Positions 17,807-28,552 are shown, counted from the first letter of the stretch. The stretch is DNA of 64,000 nt from Alteromonas confluentis (GCF_001757105.1 NZ_MDHN01000041.1:313164-377163); one strand, 5' to 3'. The notes: generated from the letters alone by a model not told the origin. Program-made: numbers and translations.

Positions 17807-19202
17807 ATCTGTTACTTTCCTGGCAACCGCAGTGGCGGTTGCCACCCTGGCGGGCTGCACGGTCGGCCCAGACTATGAAAAGCCGCAACAGGTTGCCAAC
17901 GTAGCGCTTGCTGACTACGTGGCTGCCCCAGCGTTACAAACCTGGTGGACTGAGTTTGAAGATCCCGCCCTGTCTGTGCTTATCGCTACCGCAATAAAGC
18001 AAAACCGGGATTTACAACAAGCGGCGGCGAATGTGGCAAAAGCCAATGCGGCGTTTCGTCAGGCTGGCGCGAATCGTTGGCCCGACGGTGACCTGTCGTC
18101 ATCCTATCAGGTGAGTGAAAATGCCACCTTGTTTGCCGCCGACGATAACGTGATTAATCGCAGTTACACCAACGGCCTGTCGTTAAGCTGGAATGCCGAC
18201 CTCGCCGGTGGCCTGAAGCGTGCGCAGGAAGCCGCTTCAGCCCAGGCGCAACAGGCAACCATGCTATGGCAAGACGCGAAATTGCAAATTATTAGCCAGG
18301 TAGCTGCCAGTTATGGCGACTACCGCGGTGCCCAGCGCCGCCTGTTTTACGCCGAGATGAACCGCAATTTTCTGCAACAAAGCATGGACGTGATCCAGGC
18401 ACAGATTGAAGCTGGCAGCGCTACCGAATTTGAAAAAGCCCAGCTTGAAGTTCAAATGCGCCAGGTAGAAACGCAGATCCCCGCCATCCGGGTAACGCAG
18501 AAAACCGCGCATAACACACTGGCGGCATTGCTGGGCCAAACGGCTGAATCACTGACCATCGGCGGTGGCGCGGGTATTCCCGCACTGCAAACCCCGGTAA
18601 AAATCGATGACAGCATCAATTACCTGCAATATCGCCCTGACGTGGCCTCTGCCGAACGAAACCTGGCTGCCATGACAGCTCAGCAGGGAGTGGCAACGGC
18701 AGAGCTTTACCCCGACGTTTCGGTGAGCGGTTTTCTTGGCTTTTTATCCTCGCCGTCACTTGCGCTGAACAGTGCCAGTCAGAGCTGGAATGTTACACCG
18801 TCAATTCGACTATTACCGCTCAACCTGGCCGCAGTGAATACCCGTATTGATATGGCAGAAGCCGATACGGCCATCGCGCTTTCACAGTTTGAGCAAACGG
18901 TTGTTGAAGCGGCCAATGACATGCAACTGTCTTTCGACACGTATGGCCTTACGCGGGAACAGCTGGTAAGTGCACAGAGTCAGTTCGAAGCCAGTGAACG
19001 GGCAGCCAAAATTGCCCGGGCCCGTTATCGCTCAGGCACCACAGATTTCCTGCAATTACTCGATAGTGAACGGGAATTGCTGGATAGCCGGGATCAACTT
19101 GCGGTAGTGGAAGTCGCGCATTTTCAGCGGTTGGTTGGGGTGTACCGGGCGTTTTCCGGTGCTTTACAGACCGAATCTGAATTACAGGCATCAGCCCGAT
19201 AA
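17799..19202 (+). CDS. RND efflux outer-membrane factor (NodT/OprM family lipoprotein)
   Basis: A protein of 467 residues from ATG at 17799, preceded by AAGGAGAACAGG; the longer frame from 17700 lies inside the pump gene. The signal peptide has lipobox LAGC (Cys19), followed by TVGPDYEKP, the typical start of TolC-like factors. Two repeated coiled-coil/beta-strand halves follow, including FRQAGANRWP and YRPDVASAERNLAA. Together with the two upstream genes it forms a full tripartite pump. Confidence 0.95.
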   Translation: MRRSVTFLATAVAVATLAGCTVGPDYEKPQQVANVALADYVAAPALQTWWTEFEDPALSVLIATAIKQNRDLQQAAANVAKANAAFRQAGANRWPDGDLSSSYQVSENATLFAADDNVINRSYTNGLSLSWNADLAGGLKRAQEAASAQAQQATMLWQDAKLQIISQVAASYGDYRGAQRRLFYAEMNRNFLQQSMDVIQAQIEAGSATEFEKAQLEVQMRQVETQIPAIRVTQKTAHNTLAALLGQTAESLTIGGGAGIPALQTPVKIDDSINYLQYRPDVASAERNLAAMTAQQGVATAELYPDVSVSGFLGFLSSPSLALNSASQSWNVTPSIRLLPLNLAAVNTRIDMAEADTAIALSQFEQTVVEAANDMQLSFDTYGLTREQLVSAQSQFEASERAAKIARARYRSGTTDFLQLLDSERELLDSRDQLAVVEVAHFQRLVGVYRAFSGALQTESELQASAR

Positions 19203-19208
19203 CAGTAA

Positions 19209-19227
19209 AGGGCGCGTTACGCGCCCT
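19209..19227. terminator. GC-rich hairpin between convergent genes
   Basis: AGGGCGCG (19209-19216) pairs with CGCGCCCT (19220-19227) around a 3-nt loop. It lies 7 bp past the outer-membrane factor stop and overlaps the last codons of the convergent gene. No T-run follows on the plus strand. Confidence 0.6.
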
Positions 19228-19936
19228 GTGCTGTAAACAAAGAAGAAGAGACAGTTTGTGTTCTGGGCGTTGGCGATACATTAAACACGATAAACATCAG
19301 AAAGGTGCAATATACAGTCGCGACCAGTAAAATGAACGCGCTGAGATCCTGTTGCATCAGCATCGCCAGCGGCACAAACAAGGCGACGGGCACGAAGGCC
19401 AGAAAGGTTTTCCACCGCAGCATCAACGTCATCCAGATATGCTCCCCCTGCTGACGGGAAAGGTTCAGGCCATTACAGAAATGGGCAATCACGTAAGGCA
19501 TCAGTTGAGCAACACAAATTGCCGCGCCCGCAACCACGATTCCCATCACCGAAAAACCGTCCCACGTCATCGCCTGTTGCCCTTCAACAGAAGGCATCAT
19601 CGCTGCTAAAGACGTTGCTACGACATAACCCACCCAACTCAGTGCTGTCATCGCCACAACGGCAGGCAAGAATAAGCGTTGCTGGTGTTTAAGTTCGTCG
19701 AACAATCCAGTAAGTGTTCCAAAACGATAGTGAATACTTACACAACACACTACCATTGTAACCAGTAGTCCGTAGGCACCCATTTTGAGCGGGAACAGAG
19801 AAAAAGGAATGGCCGTAACCGCAAAAGCTAATAGCAGTAAAGCACCAGATACAATGGGCGCATTGCCAATAAAGCGGCACATTTCCTTGTAGCCCCGGAT
19901 ATAATCCATTGAAGAAAGATTAGTATTAATTTGCAT
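19217..19936 (-). CDS. Hypothetical polytopic membrane protein
   Basis: A protein of 239 residues from ATG at 19936, with GAGG 8 nt upstream; the frame continues to 19999 without a better start. About six hydrophobic segments are seen, beginning near GNAPIVSGALLLLAFAV. No family motif is recognised. It stands alone between the efflux operon and the sulfotransferase gene. The 298 bp between its start and the next gene show no further gene or clear structure. Confidence 0.65.
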   Translation of the reverse strand: MQINTNLSSMDYIRGYKEMCRFIGNAPIVSGALLLLAFAVTAIPFSLFPLKMGAYGLLVTMVVCCVSIHYRFGTLTGLFDELKHQQRLFLPAVVAMTALSWVGYVVATSLAAMMPSVEGQQAMTWDGFSVMGIVVAGAAICVAQLMPYVIAHFCNGLNLSRQQGEHIWMTLMLRWKTFLAFVPVALFVPLAMLMQQDLSAFILLVATVYCTFLMFIVFNVSPTPRTQTVSSSLFTAQGA

Positions 19937-20234
19937 AAGGAAGACCTCTGAAGACAAGTGGTTACTATATGCACAACGCTTAAAATTTGAAGACTTCAAA
20001 CATTAAACCGGGTATCACTAATACTACCCACGTATAGCTGACAATACCTTTTAAGCGCTACCTATCCACACAAATTGCCTGCATTTCAGCGTGTTCGGTT
20101 CTCGCCAACCACGCTTCTGCAATAAATAATTGCTGCAGTGATAAATGATTGCTGTTAGCCTTTTCGATGAAATTTCCGCTGCATGCCACCATCGGCCTTA
20201 ATACAATACCCATAACTCAGGTCTTTCTTTACCC

Positions 20235-22019
20235 ATGTCTCACGCATCTAAACAACAACTGCTAGACCAGGCTAATCACTACATTGTTGCGCAACAGTGG
20301 GATGAAGCCGTGAAGGTGCTGTACGTAGGCGTTAAGCAATTCCCTGAATTTTATGAGGCGTGGTTGCTATTTAGTCGCGGCTTATATGAGGTGGGACATA
20401 TCAGGGAAGCCGTGCAAATTGTTCAGCATGCTGAACAGTTAGATCCGCTACAACCCGACTTTCTACATATACAGCAATGTATGCAACGCAAAGCGCTTGC
20501 TGAGGCAGAGCAGAGAGCCAGACAAATGCTCTCACACACTGCAAATCACCCGAAAGCGTGTTTTACCCTGGCAAGTATCGCGTTAACGCAAAATCAACCC
20601 GATGAAAGCACTGCCTGCCTGGAACCCGCAACTAAGGTGCACCCTGCCAATGCAACCCTGTGTCATTTGTTGTCTACCTCCTACGATAAGGCCGGGCGCT
20701 TTGAGCATGCAATAAAAGAGGCGACAAGGTTAGTCTCGCTCGATAATGGGCCAGACCCATTATGGATACTCATTAATTTGCTACTCAAGTATGGTCAATA
20801 CTCGGCACTGCTTGCGCGCTGCGACGAGGCTGAGAAGCACCTTGCCAGCAATCCCCAAGCGCTTAGCAAACTCAATGTTATTCGCGGTCAGGCATACCGC
20901 ATTCTGGGTAAACGTGAGCAGAGTATTCGTTGTTTACAAGCCAGTATTAATGCCAATGCTAATAATGCTGACGCCTGGTGGGCGCTGGCAGACTTTAAAA
21001 ATTACCATTTCAGTAACGATGAAAAAGCAAAATTGGGCGGCTTGGTTAATAGTAACGTTCCTGCCCACATTCGTTGCCCGGCCACCTTTGCGTATGCCAA
21101 ATTAAGTGAAGCTGAAAACCGTCCCGCAGAATCGTTTGCGCTGTACAAACAAGCTAATGCACTGAAGAACACGGCAGGGTTTACTCCGTTAGCAATACAA
21201 AAAGAGTGTGAAAATCGCATTCATACGTATCGGCGTCAGTCGCTCGCCTCACAGGCAGCAATAGACCACCAGCAACCGGTGCCCATATTTATTGTGGGCC
21301 TGCCCCGCTCCGGCTCTACCTTAATAGAGCAAATGCTGGCAAGTCACACCCAAATTGAAGGCACCATTGAACAACCCACGCTGCCCGCCATTGAACGCCA
21401 GGCAGAACGGCTGGCAGCGAAGCAATATGGCTGCAACTTGTCGGACGCGCTGCACCAGCTCAAATCGGATGACCTTGCCTCTCTTGGGCAAGCCTATCTC
21501 GATAATGGAAGATTATTCCGTACAGGCGAACGTCAGTTTTTTACCGACAAACAGCCCTTCAATTACCGTTTGGTAGGACTCATTCATAAAATTCTGCCGC
21601 AAGCGAAGATCATCGATGTCAGACGCAATCCCATGGATTGTGGATACAGCCTATATAAACAGTACTTCCCCCACGGTGTTTATTTCAGTTATGACCTTGC
21701 CCATATTGCCGATGCGTTTAATGCCTATGAGGCGCTAATGCATCATTGGGATGATGTACTGCCTGGAAAAGTGCTAAAGGTGCAATATGAGAATTTGGTG
21801 GCAGCACCGGAAGACGAGTTGACGCATATTTTGCACTATATTGGTTTGCCCTTTGAGCAATCATGCCTCAACTTTCAACATTCCGGGCGAGCCGTTCACA
21901 CTGCAAGCAGCGAACAGGTGCGCCAACCTATCAATTTTGATGGTATTGATAGATGGAAGCCGGTTGCAAACGAGCTTGATGATCTAAAAAAGCGCCTGAA
22001 TTCACTTAAAATGGCGTAA
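20235..22019 (+). CDS. TPR-containing sulfotransferase family protein
   Basis: A protein of 594 residues. The N-terminal ~330 residues are helical tetratricopeptide-like repeats (for example ASIALTQNQPDESTACLEPA). The C-terminal sulfotransferase domain starts at ~350 with the PAPS 5'-phosphosulfate loop VPIFIVGLPRSGSTLIEQML, and has a later 3'-phosphate-binding type segment (KIIDVRRNPMDCGYSLY). No signal peptide. The acceptor is unknown. It precedes a TonB receptor on the same strand by 291 bp; a second TPR-sulfotransferase/receptor pair occurs at 49.7-53.8 kb. The 291-bp gap is AT-rich and probably holds the receptor promoter. Confidence 0.85.
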   Translation: MSHASKQQLLDQANHYIVAQQWDEAVKVLYVGVKQFPEFYEAWLLFSRGLYEVGHIREAVQIVQHAEQLDPLQPDFLHIQQCMQRKALAEAEQRARQMLSHTANHPKACFTLASIALTQNQPDESTACLEPATKVHPANATLCHLLSTSYDKAGRFEHAIKEATRLVSLDNGPDPLWILINLLLKYGQYSALLARCDEAEKHLASNPQALSKLNVIRGQAYRILGKREQSIRCLQASINANANNADAWWALADFKNYHFSNDEKAKLGGLVNSNVPAHIRCPATFAYAKLSEAENRPAESFALYKQANALKNTAGFTPLAIQKECENRIHTYRRQSLASQAAIDHQQPVPIFIVGLPRSGSTLIEQMLASHTQIEGTIEQPTLPAIERQAERLAAKQYGCNLSDALHQLKSDDLASLGQAYLDNGRLFRTGERQFFTDKQPFNYRLVGLIHKILPQAKIIDVRRNPMDCGYSLYKQYFPHGVYFSYDLAHIADAFNAYEALMHHWDDVLPGKVLKVQYENLVAAPEDELTHILHYIGLPFEQSCLNFQHSGRAVHTASSEQVRQPINFDGIDRWKPVANELDDLKKRLNSLKMA

Positions 22020-22310
22020 AAATAGTTATTCAGCCAAATAAGATATCTATTCAACTTGATTAGTTATCCATTCAACGATAAATTTCCGCCCAAAAAAACA
22101 CAGACTGCTGTAAGCGCACCTTAAAAGTGCAAACTGTCGCACCAAATTGGTTTATCGCCCCTTTTTTTTGCTCTTTTCGTGCTCACTGTCCGCACCATTC
22201 AGCTCCATAAAACTTGGTATGAAGTGTGCTCAGTACATTACTTAGTCATATCGTGTCATAAAAATTACAAAAACATACATAAATAAAAATCCGTTTCACA
22301 GGAAACCACT

Positions 22311-25300
22311 ATGAAAGAACACACACATCAACTCGGCAGAAAGCGTTCTGCGGTCTCTTTATGTATTGCTGCGGCGTTAAGCTCAGGATATGCCTTCGCT
22401 CAGGAAGCCGAAGAAAACCTGCAAGACGTTGAGGTGGTGAATATCACCGGTTCTCGCATTCCAACCGATCCTAACGTGATTTCTTCTGTCCCTGTTCAGT
22501 CGCTGAACAGCAAAGATATCTCAATGTCCGGTGAGCTTAACCTGGCTGATGTGGTGGCCGACATTCCTGCCCTGATTTCGTCGCAAACAGCAGAGAACTC
22601 CGCTAACGGCGGAAATGCGCTAAACCTGCGTGGTATGGGTGATGAAAGAACCCTGACTCTGGTTAACGGCCGTCGTCACGTTGCAGGTTTCCGTGGTACG
22701 TCTGCGGTTGATATCGGTACCATTCCCCGCGCTCTGGTTGAACGTGTTGAAGTGACCACTGGTGGTGCTTCTGCAATTTACGGTGCCGATGCGGTAACCG
22801 GTGTGGTTAACTTCATCCTGAAAGATGACTTTGAGGGTGTTCAAATTAATGCGACCGGCGCACTGCCAGAAGAATCGGGCGGTGATTCCTATGCGTTAGA
22901 CGGAGCGTTCGGTAAGAACTTCGACGATGACAAGGGTAACATTGTGCTTACCTTGTCTTACGAAAAAGAACAGGAACTGCTGCACGGCGACCGTTCATGG
23001 TCTCGAAATAATGGCATTTCTCGAATTGTACCAAACCCAGGCGGTGACACCCAACTGCAGTTAGCTGATGACGTTCGTTACTGGCTCACCTCAAACGAAG
23101 GCTCTGTAGCCCCAGGTTTTGATGGTCGTGATGTCACTTACCTCGATATTAACAGCAATGGTATTGCTGACTGTCAGGAGTCTTTAGGAGGTCAAACTGG
23201 CTATCTGGCAGGCTGCTGGATCACTAATCCGGATGGCACAATCCGGGTTAACAGCGATGGTCCAATTTATAATGGTCTGCTCAGTAGTGGCGGCGACGGT
23301 GCAAGAGCGACCTTCGACAACGACACGTTAATGCCGAATACCGATAAAGTCATTGTTAACCTGAATGGTAATTACCAGATAAACGATGAACTGAATGCGT
23401 TTTTCGAAGCCAAATATGTGAAGGCGGATACCACGTCTTACGCAGAATACGATTCATACTACGATACTCTGGCTATCCTGCCAGATAACCCGTTTGTCCC
23501 GCAACAATTACAACCTGTAATGGATGAAACCGGCTATTTGTTGATTACCCAGGATGCCATCGGCTGGGATGACGATGAAACTACATACACCCGTGAAACT
23601 CAGCGCTTTGTTGGCGGTTTCACCTGGGATTATTCTTACGACCACTCGTTAGAATTTGCCGTTAACTACGGTCGTTTCACCCGTGAAGACGAATACTCTG
23701 AACAAATCACCGACCGCGTATTTGCGGCAATGGACGCCACCACCGATGCAAACGGAAACATTGTTTGTCGTTCCGACATCGACCCTACTGCGGCATACGA
23801 AATCGACTATTTTGTTGCCCAGAATAATTACGCCAACGGTGCTTATTCAAGCAGCAACTACTACACCTTCACGCCTGGCGATGGCCAGTGTGCTCCGCTG
23901 AATCCTTTTGGTACTTTTGCCGCAAGTCAGGCAGCACAAGATTTCATTACTGCCCGCATGCGCGACAAAACCACTCTTGAGCAAACCGTGGTTAGTCTTA
24001 CCGGTGTTGGTCAGTTTGAAGTGATGGAAAGCGTATTGGATGGCCCATTAGGTTATGCAGCGGGTCTTGAATACCGTGAAGAGTCGAGTGAAAGCGTACT
24101 GGACCCACTTGCCCGCGGTATTTTGCCTGAAGGCACATCATTCACAGCTGGTCAGCAGGTTAGTGAAGTTTCACCTTGGCTGTACTTCCTTACCGGCATT
24201 GATAATGTTCAGCAATTCAACACGTCAGGTGAATATGACGTGATTGATGCATTTGTAGAAGTGCGCTTGCCAATCTTTATGGATCGTGAGTTTGCCTACG
24301 AATTTACCCTCGATGGCGCCATTCGTATGGCTGACTACTCCACACTGGGTAATGCAACCACCTGGAAAGTCGGCTTCTCTTACAGCCCCATTGAGGACCT
24401 TAACCTGCGTGGTACCTACTCTGAAGCGGTACGGGCACCTAATATTTCAGAGCTGTACGACCCGCAAATTCCTATAACTGTTGATCTGGACGAAGATCCT
24501 TGTGATCCAGCCAACATTGGTGCAGGTACCTCATCACGGGTTGCTAACTGTGTTGCTGGCCTTGAAGCCGCTGGCGTACCTACCGAAGACATCGTCGACG
24601 CCGATGGTAACTACATCTGGCTTAACCCGCTGACAGCCCGTTTCTCAGGTACTTCCGGTGGTAACCCAGAACTTGATGTTGAAACTGCAGAGACAGTAAC
24701 AATTGGTACTGTATATCGCCCGAGTTACCTTGAAGGTTTCAGCATTACACTCGATTACTGGAGCGTGGAAATCGAAGATGCTATCGCAGCAGTAGATGCT
24801 GCAGATATCCTGAACGGTTGTTACGATTCAGCAAACTTCCCGGGTATTGATTATTGTAACCAGTTTACCCGTCGTGCTGATGGTGGTCTTAACGGCTTGG
24901 ATACTTTCTCACAAAACTTCGCTTCAATCGAAGCTGAAGGTTATGACGTGTCTGTAAACTACCTCTTCAGTATTGGCGCCAACGACTTCGGTGTAAGTTT
25001 AGTAGGAACCCGTCAGGAAAAACTGAACCGATACATCAATCCGCTTGATATGTCTGACGTTGATGTTGATCTCGAAGAAATTCGAACGCCGGAAACAGTA
25101 GGGAACATCGAACTGAGCTGGACCCGCGGCGACCTGAGCATGGCCTTCCAGACTACGTATCAGAGCCGTCAGGCTTATGATGAAATGGAAGAATCGCTGG
25201 GTATCAACGGTTATCAACAACTGTTTGGCGCCGGTGGTGGTTTCTTTGGCAGCACGCTTATTCACGATATCAACGTAAGCTACCAGCTTGAAGAAGGTCT

Positions 25301-25418
25301 GGCAGTATTTGGTGGTATCAACAACCTGGCTGACGAAGAACCGTTCGCAACGCAAACAGCATGGCCTGTTGGCCCACGCGGTCGAACTCTGTTCTTAGGT
25401 GTTAATTACACAATGTAA
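22311..25418 (+). CDS. TonB-dependent outer-membrane receptor
   Basis: A protein of 1035 residues with signal peptide (cleavage near YAFAQEAEE). ATG at 22311 has CAGGAAA upstream. The plug domain includes VVNITGSRIPTDPNVISSVP and an ALNLRGMG motif; the 22-strand barrel fills the rest and ends FLGVNYTM. Its size and sequence are of the large receptor class used by marine bacteria for oligomeric or aromatic nutrients. It neighbours the protocatechuate genes but points toward them from a convergent direction, so a link to aromatic uptake is only suggestive. Confidence 0.93.
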   Translation: MKEHTHQLGRKRSAVSLCIAAALSSGYAFAQEAEENLQDVEVVNITGSRIPTDPNVISSVPVQSLNSKDISMSGELNLADVVADIPALISSQTAENSANGGNALNLRGMGDERTLTLVNGRRHVAGFRGTSAVDIGTIPRALVERVEVTTGGASAIYGADAVTGVVNFILKDDFEGVQINATGALPEESGGDSYALDGAFGKNFDDDKGNIVLTLSYEKEQELLHGDRSWSRNNGISRIVPNPGGDTQLQLADDVRYWLTSNEGSVAPGFDGRDVTYLDINSNGIADCQESLGGQTGYLAGCWITNPDGTIRVNSDGPIYNGLLSSGGDGARATFDNDTLMPNTDKVIVNLNGNYQINDELNAFFEAKYVKADTTSYAEYDSYYDTLAILPDNPFVPQQLQPVMDETGYLLITQDAIGWDDDETTYTRETQRFVGGFTWDYSYDHSLEFAVNYGRFTREDEYSEQITDRVFAAMDATTDANGNIVCRSDIDPTAAYEIDYFVAQNNYANGAYSSSNYYTFTPGDGQCAPLNPFGTFAASQAAQDFITARMRDKTTLEQTVVSLTGVGQFEVMESVLDGPLGYAAGLEYREESSESVLDPLARGILPEGTSFTAGQQVSEVSPWLYFLTGIDNVQQFNTSGEYDVIDAFVEVRLPIFMDREFAYEFTLDGAIRMADYSTLGNATTWKVGFSYSPIEDLNLRGTYSEAVRAPNISELYDPQIPITVDLDEDPCDPANIGAGTSSRVANCVAGLEAAGVPTEDIVDADGNYIWLNPLTARFSGTSGGNPELDVETAETVTIGTVYRPSYLEGFSITLDYWSVEIEDAIAAVDAADILNGCYDSANFPGIDYCNQFTRRADGGLNGLDTFSQNFASIEAEGYDVSVNYLFSIGANDFGVSLVGTRQEKLNRYINPLDMSDVDVDLEEIRTPETVGNIELSWTRGDLSMAFQTTYQSRQAYDEMEESLGINGYQQLFGAGGGFFGSTLIHDINVSYQLEEGLAVFGGINNLADEEPFATQTAWPVGPRGRTLFLGVNYTM

Positions 25419-25494
25419 TTCCACCGTGTGACTGACGGCGGGCTGGTAAGCATTATCGTTCCGCCAATCCAGTTCACTGTATAGCAGCGCAAAT

Positions 25495-25530
25495 AAAAAC
25501 GGTTGGTTACATCAGTAACCAACCGTTTTT
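25495..25530. terminator. Bidirectional intrinsic terminator
   Basis: AAAAACGGTTGGTTAC (25495-25510) pairs perfectly with GTAACCAACCGTTTTT (25515-25530), 4-nt loop. A-run and T-run flank the GC stem, so it works in both directions: for the TonB receptor and for the convergent ligJ operon. Confidence 0.93.
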
Positions 25531-25592
25531 TATTGCGTTTTGAGGCAAAACTCACTGGAGAAAGCAGAAAGGGCTGCCTTCCCAGTAACGTA

Positions 25593-26612
25593 CTACATAC
25601 TCATAGATTTCAGTTTAGCGTCGAGACGCGGGTAGACCCGTCGTGCATTGCCTGAGTAAACCTGCTCGCGGTGCGCTTCGCTTAAATCCAGCGTATCCAC
25701 ATACCGCTTTGTATCATCAAAATAATTACCGGTTTCCGGATCAATACCCCGCACTGCACCCACCATTTCTGAGCCAAACAGAATGTTGTCGATGTCGATT
25801 ACGTCGAACAACAGGTCGATACCCGGCTGGTGATACACACAGGTATCAAAATATACGTTCTTCATTACATGCTCTCGCAATGGCGGCTGCCCAAGCATGT
25901 CTGCAAGTCCACGATAGCGACCCCAGTGATAAGGCACCGCACCACCGCCGTGAGGAATAACGAAGCGTAGCTCAGGAAAGTCTTTAAACAGATTGCCTTG
26001 CAGGAATTGCATGAAAGCGGTGGTATCCGCATTCATATAATGGGCACCGGTGGCGTGGAAGTTGGCGTTACAGGAACCGGAGACGTGCACCATGGCAGGC
26101 ACATCCAGCTCTACCATCTTCTCATAAAACGGATACCAGCTTTCGTCGGTGAGCGGCTTTGATGTCCAGTGTCCGCCTGATGGATCAGGGTTGAGGTTAC
26201 AACCCACAAAACCCAGTTCAGTCACACAGCGTTCCAGTTCTTCCACCGAGTTTTGAATTGGTACGCCGGGCGACTGGGGCAACTGACAAACGCCAATGAA
26301 CCGTTCAGGGTAAAGATCCACCACGCGCTTGATGAGGTCGTTACATGCTCTGGTCCACTGCTTGGATACAGCCTCATCACCCACGTGATGTGCCATGGCA
26401 GACGCCCGTGGGGAGAAAATCGTCATGTCCAGACCACGCTCATTCAATAGTCTGAGCTGATTCTTCTCGATACTCTCCCGGATCTGATCGTCGCTGATAT
26501 GAGGGACTTCTGGTAGCGCTTTACCGGTCTTGTACGCTTCAATCTGCGCTTCGCGGAACAACTGAAGTGGTTCCGGTGCCGTTGTGTAATGGCCGTGGCA
26601 ATCAATAATCAT
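25593..26612 (-). CDS. ligJ: 4-oxalomesaconate hydratase
   Basis: A protein of 339 residues in the amidohydrolase superfamily. It begins MIIDCHGHYT (His-x-His metal motif), has AMVHVSGSCNANFH and VIPHGGGAVPYHWGR, and the late NILFGSEMVGAVRG. Length and sequence match LigJ-type hydratases that add water to 4-oxalomesaconate giving 4-carboxy-4-hydroxy-2-oxoadipate in the protocatechuate 4,5-cleavage route. It is the last gene of the minus-strand operon ligK-galD-ligJ; 28 bp separate it from the tautomerase gene. Confidence 0.9.
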   Translation of the reverse strand: MIIDCHGHYTTAPEPLQLFREAQIEAYKTGKALPEVPHISDDQIRESIEKNQLRLLNERGLDMTIFSPRASAMAHHVGDEAVSKQWTRACNDLIKRVVDLYPERFIGVCQLPQSPGVPIQNSVEELERCVTELGFVGCNLNPDPSGGHWTSKPLTDESWYPFYEKMVELDVPAMVHVSGSCNANFHATGAHYMNADTTAFMQFLQGNLFKDFPELRFVIPHGGGAVPYHWGRYRGLADMLGQPPLREHVMKNVYFDTCVYHQPGIDLLFDVIDIDNILFGSEMVGAVRGIDPETGNYFDDTKRYVDTLDLSEAHREQVYSGNARRVYPRLDAKLKSMSM

Positions 26613-26640
26613 AATGCTTCCTACCTACTTTAATTCAGGT

Positions 26641-27729
26641 TCAGCGCGATAAAAACGCGCTTTCAGGGATCATCACTTCACCGCGCATTAGCAGCCGGGC
26701 AGTTCGCACCAGTGCGGCTTTTTCAACGGTGAGCGTATCCAGCGAATCAGCACCGCTAACTTGCATAGCAACAGTAAACTGACCGGTGGGATGTTCAACC
26801 TGAATGGATGACAGGTTGCCCCAGCCTTTGCAGTATCCGTAGGCGATGGAACCGTCTACCACGCAGGCTGTTGCAACACTAACTGAACCGAGTACACCAA
26901 TTGCATCGTGAACCCGGTGTGGAATAAAGGAACGGGTATTTATCTGCCCGCCATTCTGTGCCGCCGAGACCAGCGTCATCTTCGGCACGGTTTTGCTGGT
27001 AACGTCGCCCAGGTTCATTGCCCTGCCTGCTTCCAGTCGTATCGCTTCAACTTTTTCTTTCAGTGCACTATTGGCTTCCAGCGTTTCCGGGCTCTCATCA
27101 CCTGCAACGCCTAACGCTGCAGCATCGAGGATCACCACTGGCATGCCATTATCAATACAGGTAACTTCTACACCCGCGAATTCGTCTTTCACGTTTCCGG
27201 TGGGAAACAGTGCGCCACAGCTAGAGCCGGCCACATTTTCAAAGTCGATCAGCACCGCTGCTGCCGTTCCGGGCACACCGTCGATGGCGGTATCACCTTC
27301 GTAAACCGGCTTGCCATCACGCACTTCAACCTGAGCTGTTGCCAGCGCACCGGTGTTCACCATGTGGATACGCACGTTGGTTACACCGTCTTCAACCTCA
27401 ACCAGACCATGTTCAATGGCGAACGGACCCACACCAGCGAGGATATTGCCGCAGTTCTGCGCGTCGCTCACCACGGCTTTATCAACAACCACTTGTAGAA
27501 ACAAATAGTCAACGTCCGCATCGTCACGGGTTGACGGACTGACCACTGCAACCTTGCTGGTGAGCGGATGGGCGCCGCCCACACCGTCAATTTGACGGGG
27601 ATCGGGAGAACCCATGGCGGCGAGTAGTACCGCGTTCCGGGTTTCAGCGTCAGCAGGTAAATCGCTGGCCATAAAATACAGGCCTTTAGACGTACCGCCG
27701 CGCATCAAACTACAGGGAATGGCGCGCAC
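26641..27729 (-). CDS. galD: 4-oxalomesaconate tautomerase (GalD-type, PrpF fold)
   Basis: A protein of 362 residues. It begins MRAIPCSLMRGGTSKGLYF, the RGGTSKG signature of the PrpF/GalD diaminopimelate-epimerase-like fold, with Cys-containing NCGNILAGVGPFAIE and SSCGALFPTG segments where the family's active residues lie. GalD converts keto to enol 4-oxalomesaconate in gallate and protocatechuate 4,5-cleavage catabolism; position between aldolase and hydratase genes fits this. LigU in sphingomonads is a related enzyme for the same step. 4 bp from the upstream aldolase stop. Confidence 0.87.
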   Translation of the reverse strand: MRAIPCSLMRGGTSKGLYFMASDLPADAETRNAVLLAAMGSPDPRQIDGVGGAHPLTSKVAVVSPSTRDDADVDYLFLQVVVDKAVVSDAQNCGNILAGVGPFAIEHGLVEVEDGVTNVRIHMVNTGALATAQVEVRDGKPVYEGDTAIDGVPGTAAAVLIDFENVAGSSCGALFPTGNVKDEFAGVEVTCIDNGMPVVILDAAALGVAGDESPETLEANSALKEKVEAIRLEAGRAMNLGDVTSKTVPKMTLVSAAQNGGQINTRSFIPHRVHDAIGVLGSVSVATACVVDGSIAYGYCKGWGNLSSIQVEHPTGQFTVAMQVSGADSLDTLTVEKAALVRTARLLMRGEVMIPESAFLSR

Positions 27730-27733
27730 TACC

Positions 27734-28432
27734 CTATTCTCCCTTGCTGTGTTCTTCGTAGGTCACGTACTTGAGACCTTTTTCAGCCAGACGGCCACGC
27801 ATGTTGTATATATCCAAGCCTAACTCGCCAGCAGCCAGACGGTCGCGCTTTGAGGCTTCGTTTTCAACACGCTTTAATACTTTCTCATGCACTGCATCGG
27901 CTTCGCTGCGAGCAACCACAACCACACCGTCGTCATCAGCTACAATCATGTCGCCGGGATTAATCAGCGCACCAGCACACACCACCGGCACGTTTACACT
28001 AGCGATGGTCTCTTTGACTGTGCCTTGAGCAAAAATGGCTTTCGACCACACCGGAAATTCGATTTCTTTCAGGGTGGCAGTATCGCGCACGCCGCCGTCG
28101 ATGATCAGGCCTTTCACGCCACGGGCTTTTAACGAGGTCGCTAACAAGTCGCCAAAAAAACCATCGATACACGGGCTGGTTGGCGTAACTACCAGCACAT
28201 CACCTGGCTGACACTGTTCAACGGCAACGTGGATCATCCAGTTATCGCCAGGGGCAACCTGACAGGTCACCGCAGGGCCAGCAATAGCAGCGGGACGATA
28301 AATCGGACGCATATAGTCGGCTAACAAGCCTTTACGGCCTTGCGCTTCATGTACGGTGGCCGTTTCGGCCCCCTGATAGTTTGCAATAGTTTCGTCGCCC
28401 GGACGCGGGCAGCCAGTCACACAAATTGCCAT
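27734..28432 (-). CDS. ligK: 4-carboxy-4-hydroxy-2-oxoadipate aldolase / oxaloacetate decarboxylase
   Basis: A protein of 232 residues from ATG at 28432, 8 nt after AAGAAGG; upstream in-frame ATGs lie too close to or before that site. The RraA-like fold shows [40 protein letters not shown] (Arg/Asp metal-site region) and [14 protein letters not shown]. The enzyme splits its substrate to pyruvate and oxaloacetate, the last step of the pathway. It is the first gene of the operon and divergent from the tandem-HTH LysR gene. Confidence 0.88.
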   Translation of the reverse strand: MAICVTGCPRPGDETIANYQGAETATVHEAQGRKGLLADYMRPIYRPAAIAGPAVTCQVAPGDNWMIHVAVEQCQPGDVLVVTPTSPCIDGFFGDLLATSLKARGVKGLIIDGGVRDTATLKEIEFPVWSKAIFAQGTVKETIASVNVPVVCAGALINPGDMIVADDDGVVVVARSEADAVHEKVLKRVENEASKRDRLAAGELGLDIYNMRGRLAEKGLKYVTYEEHSKGE

Positions 28433-28552
28433 GTTCATAACCTTCTTTGTTCTGATGACAAAAGTATGCGCCTGCGAACCCAACAAATCCGTTTAGAAAG
28501 ATGTAAAAATCCATTAGTATTTGCTATATCGAATTAAAGCTCAGAGTTCATA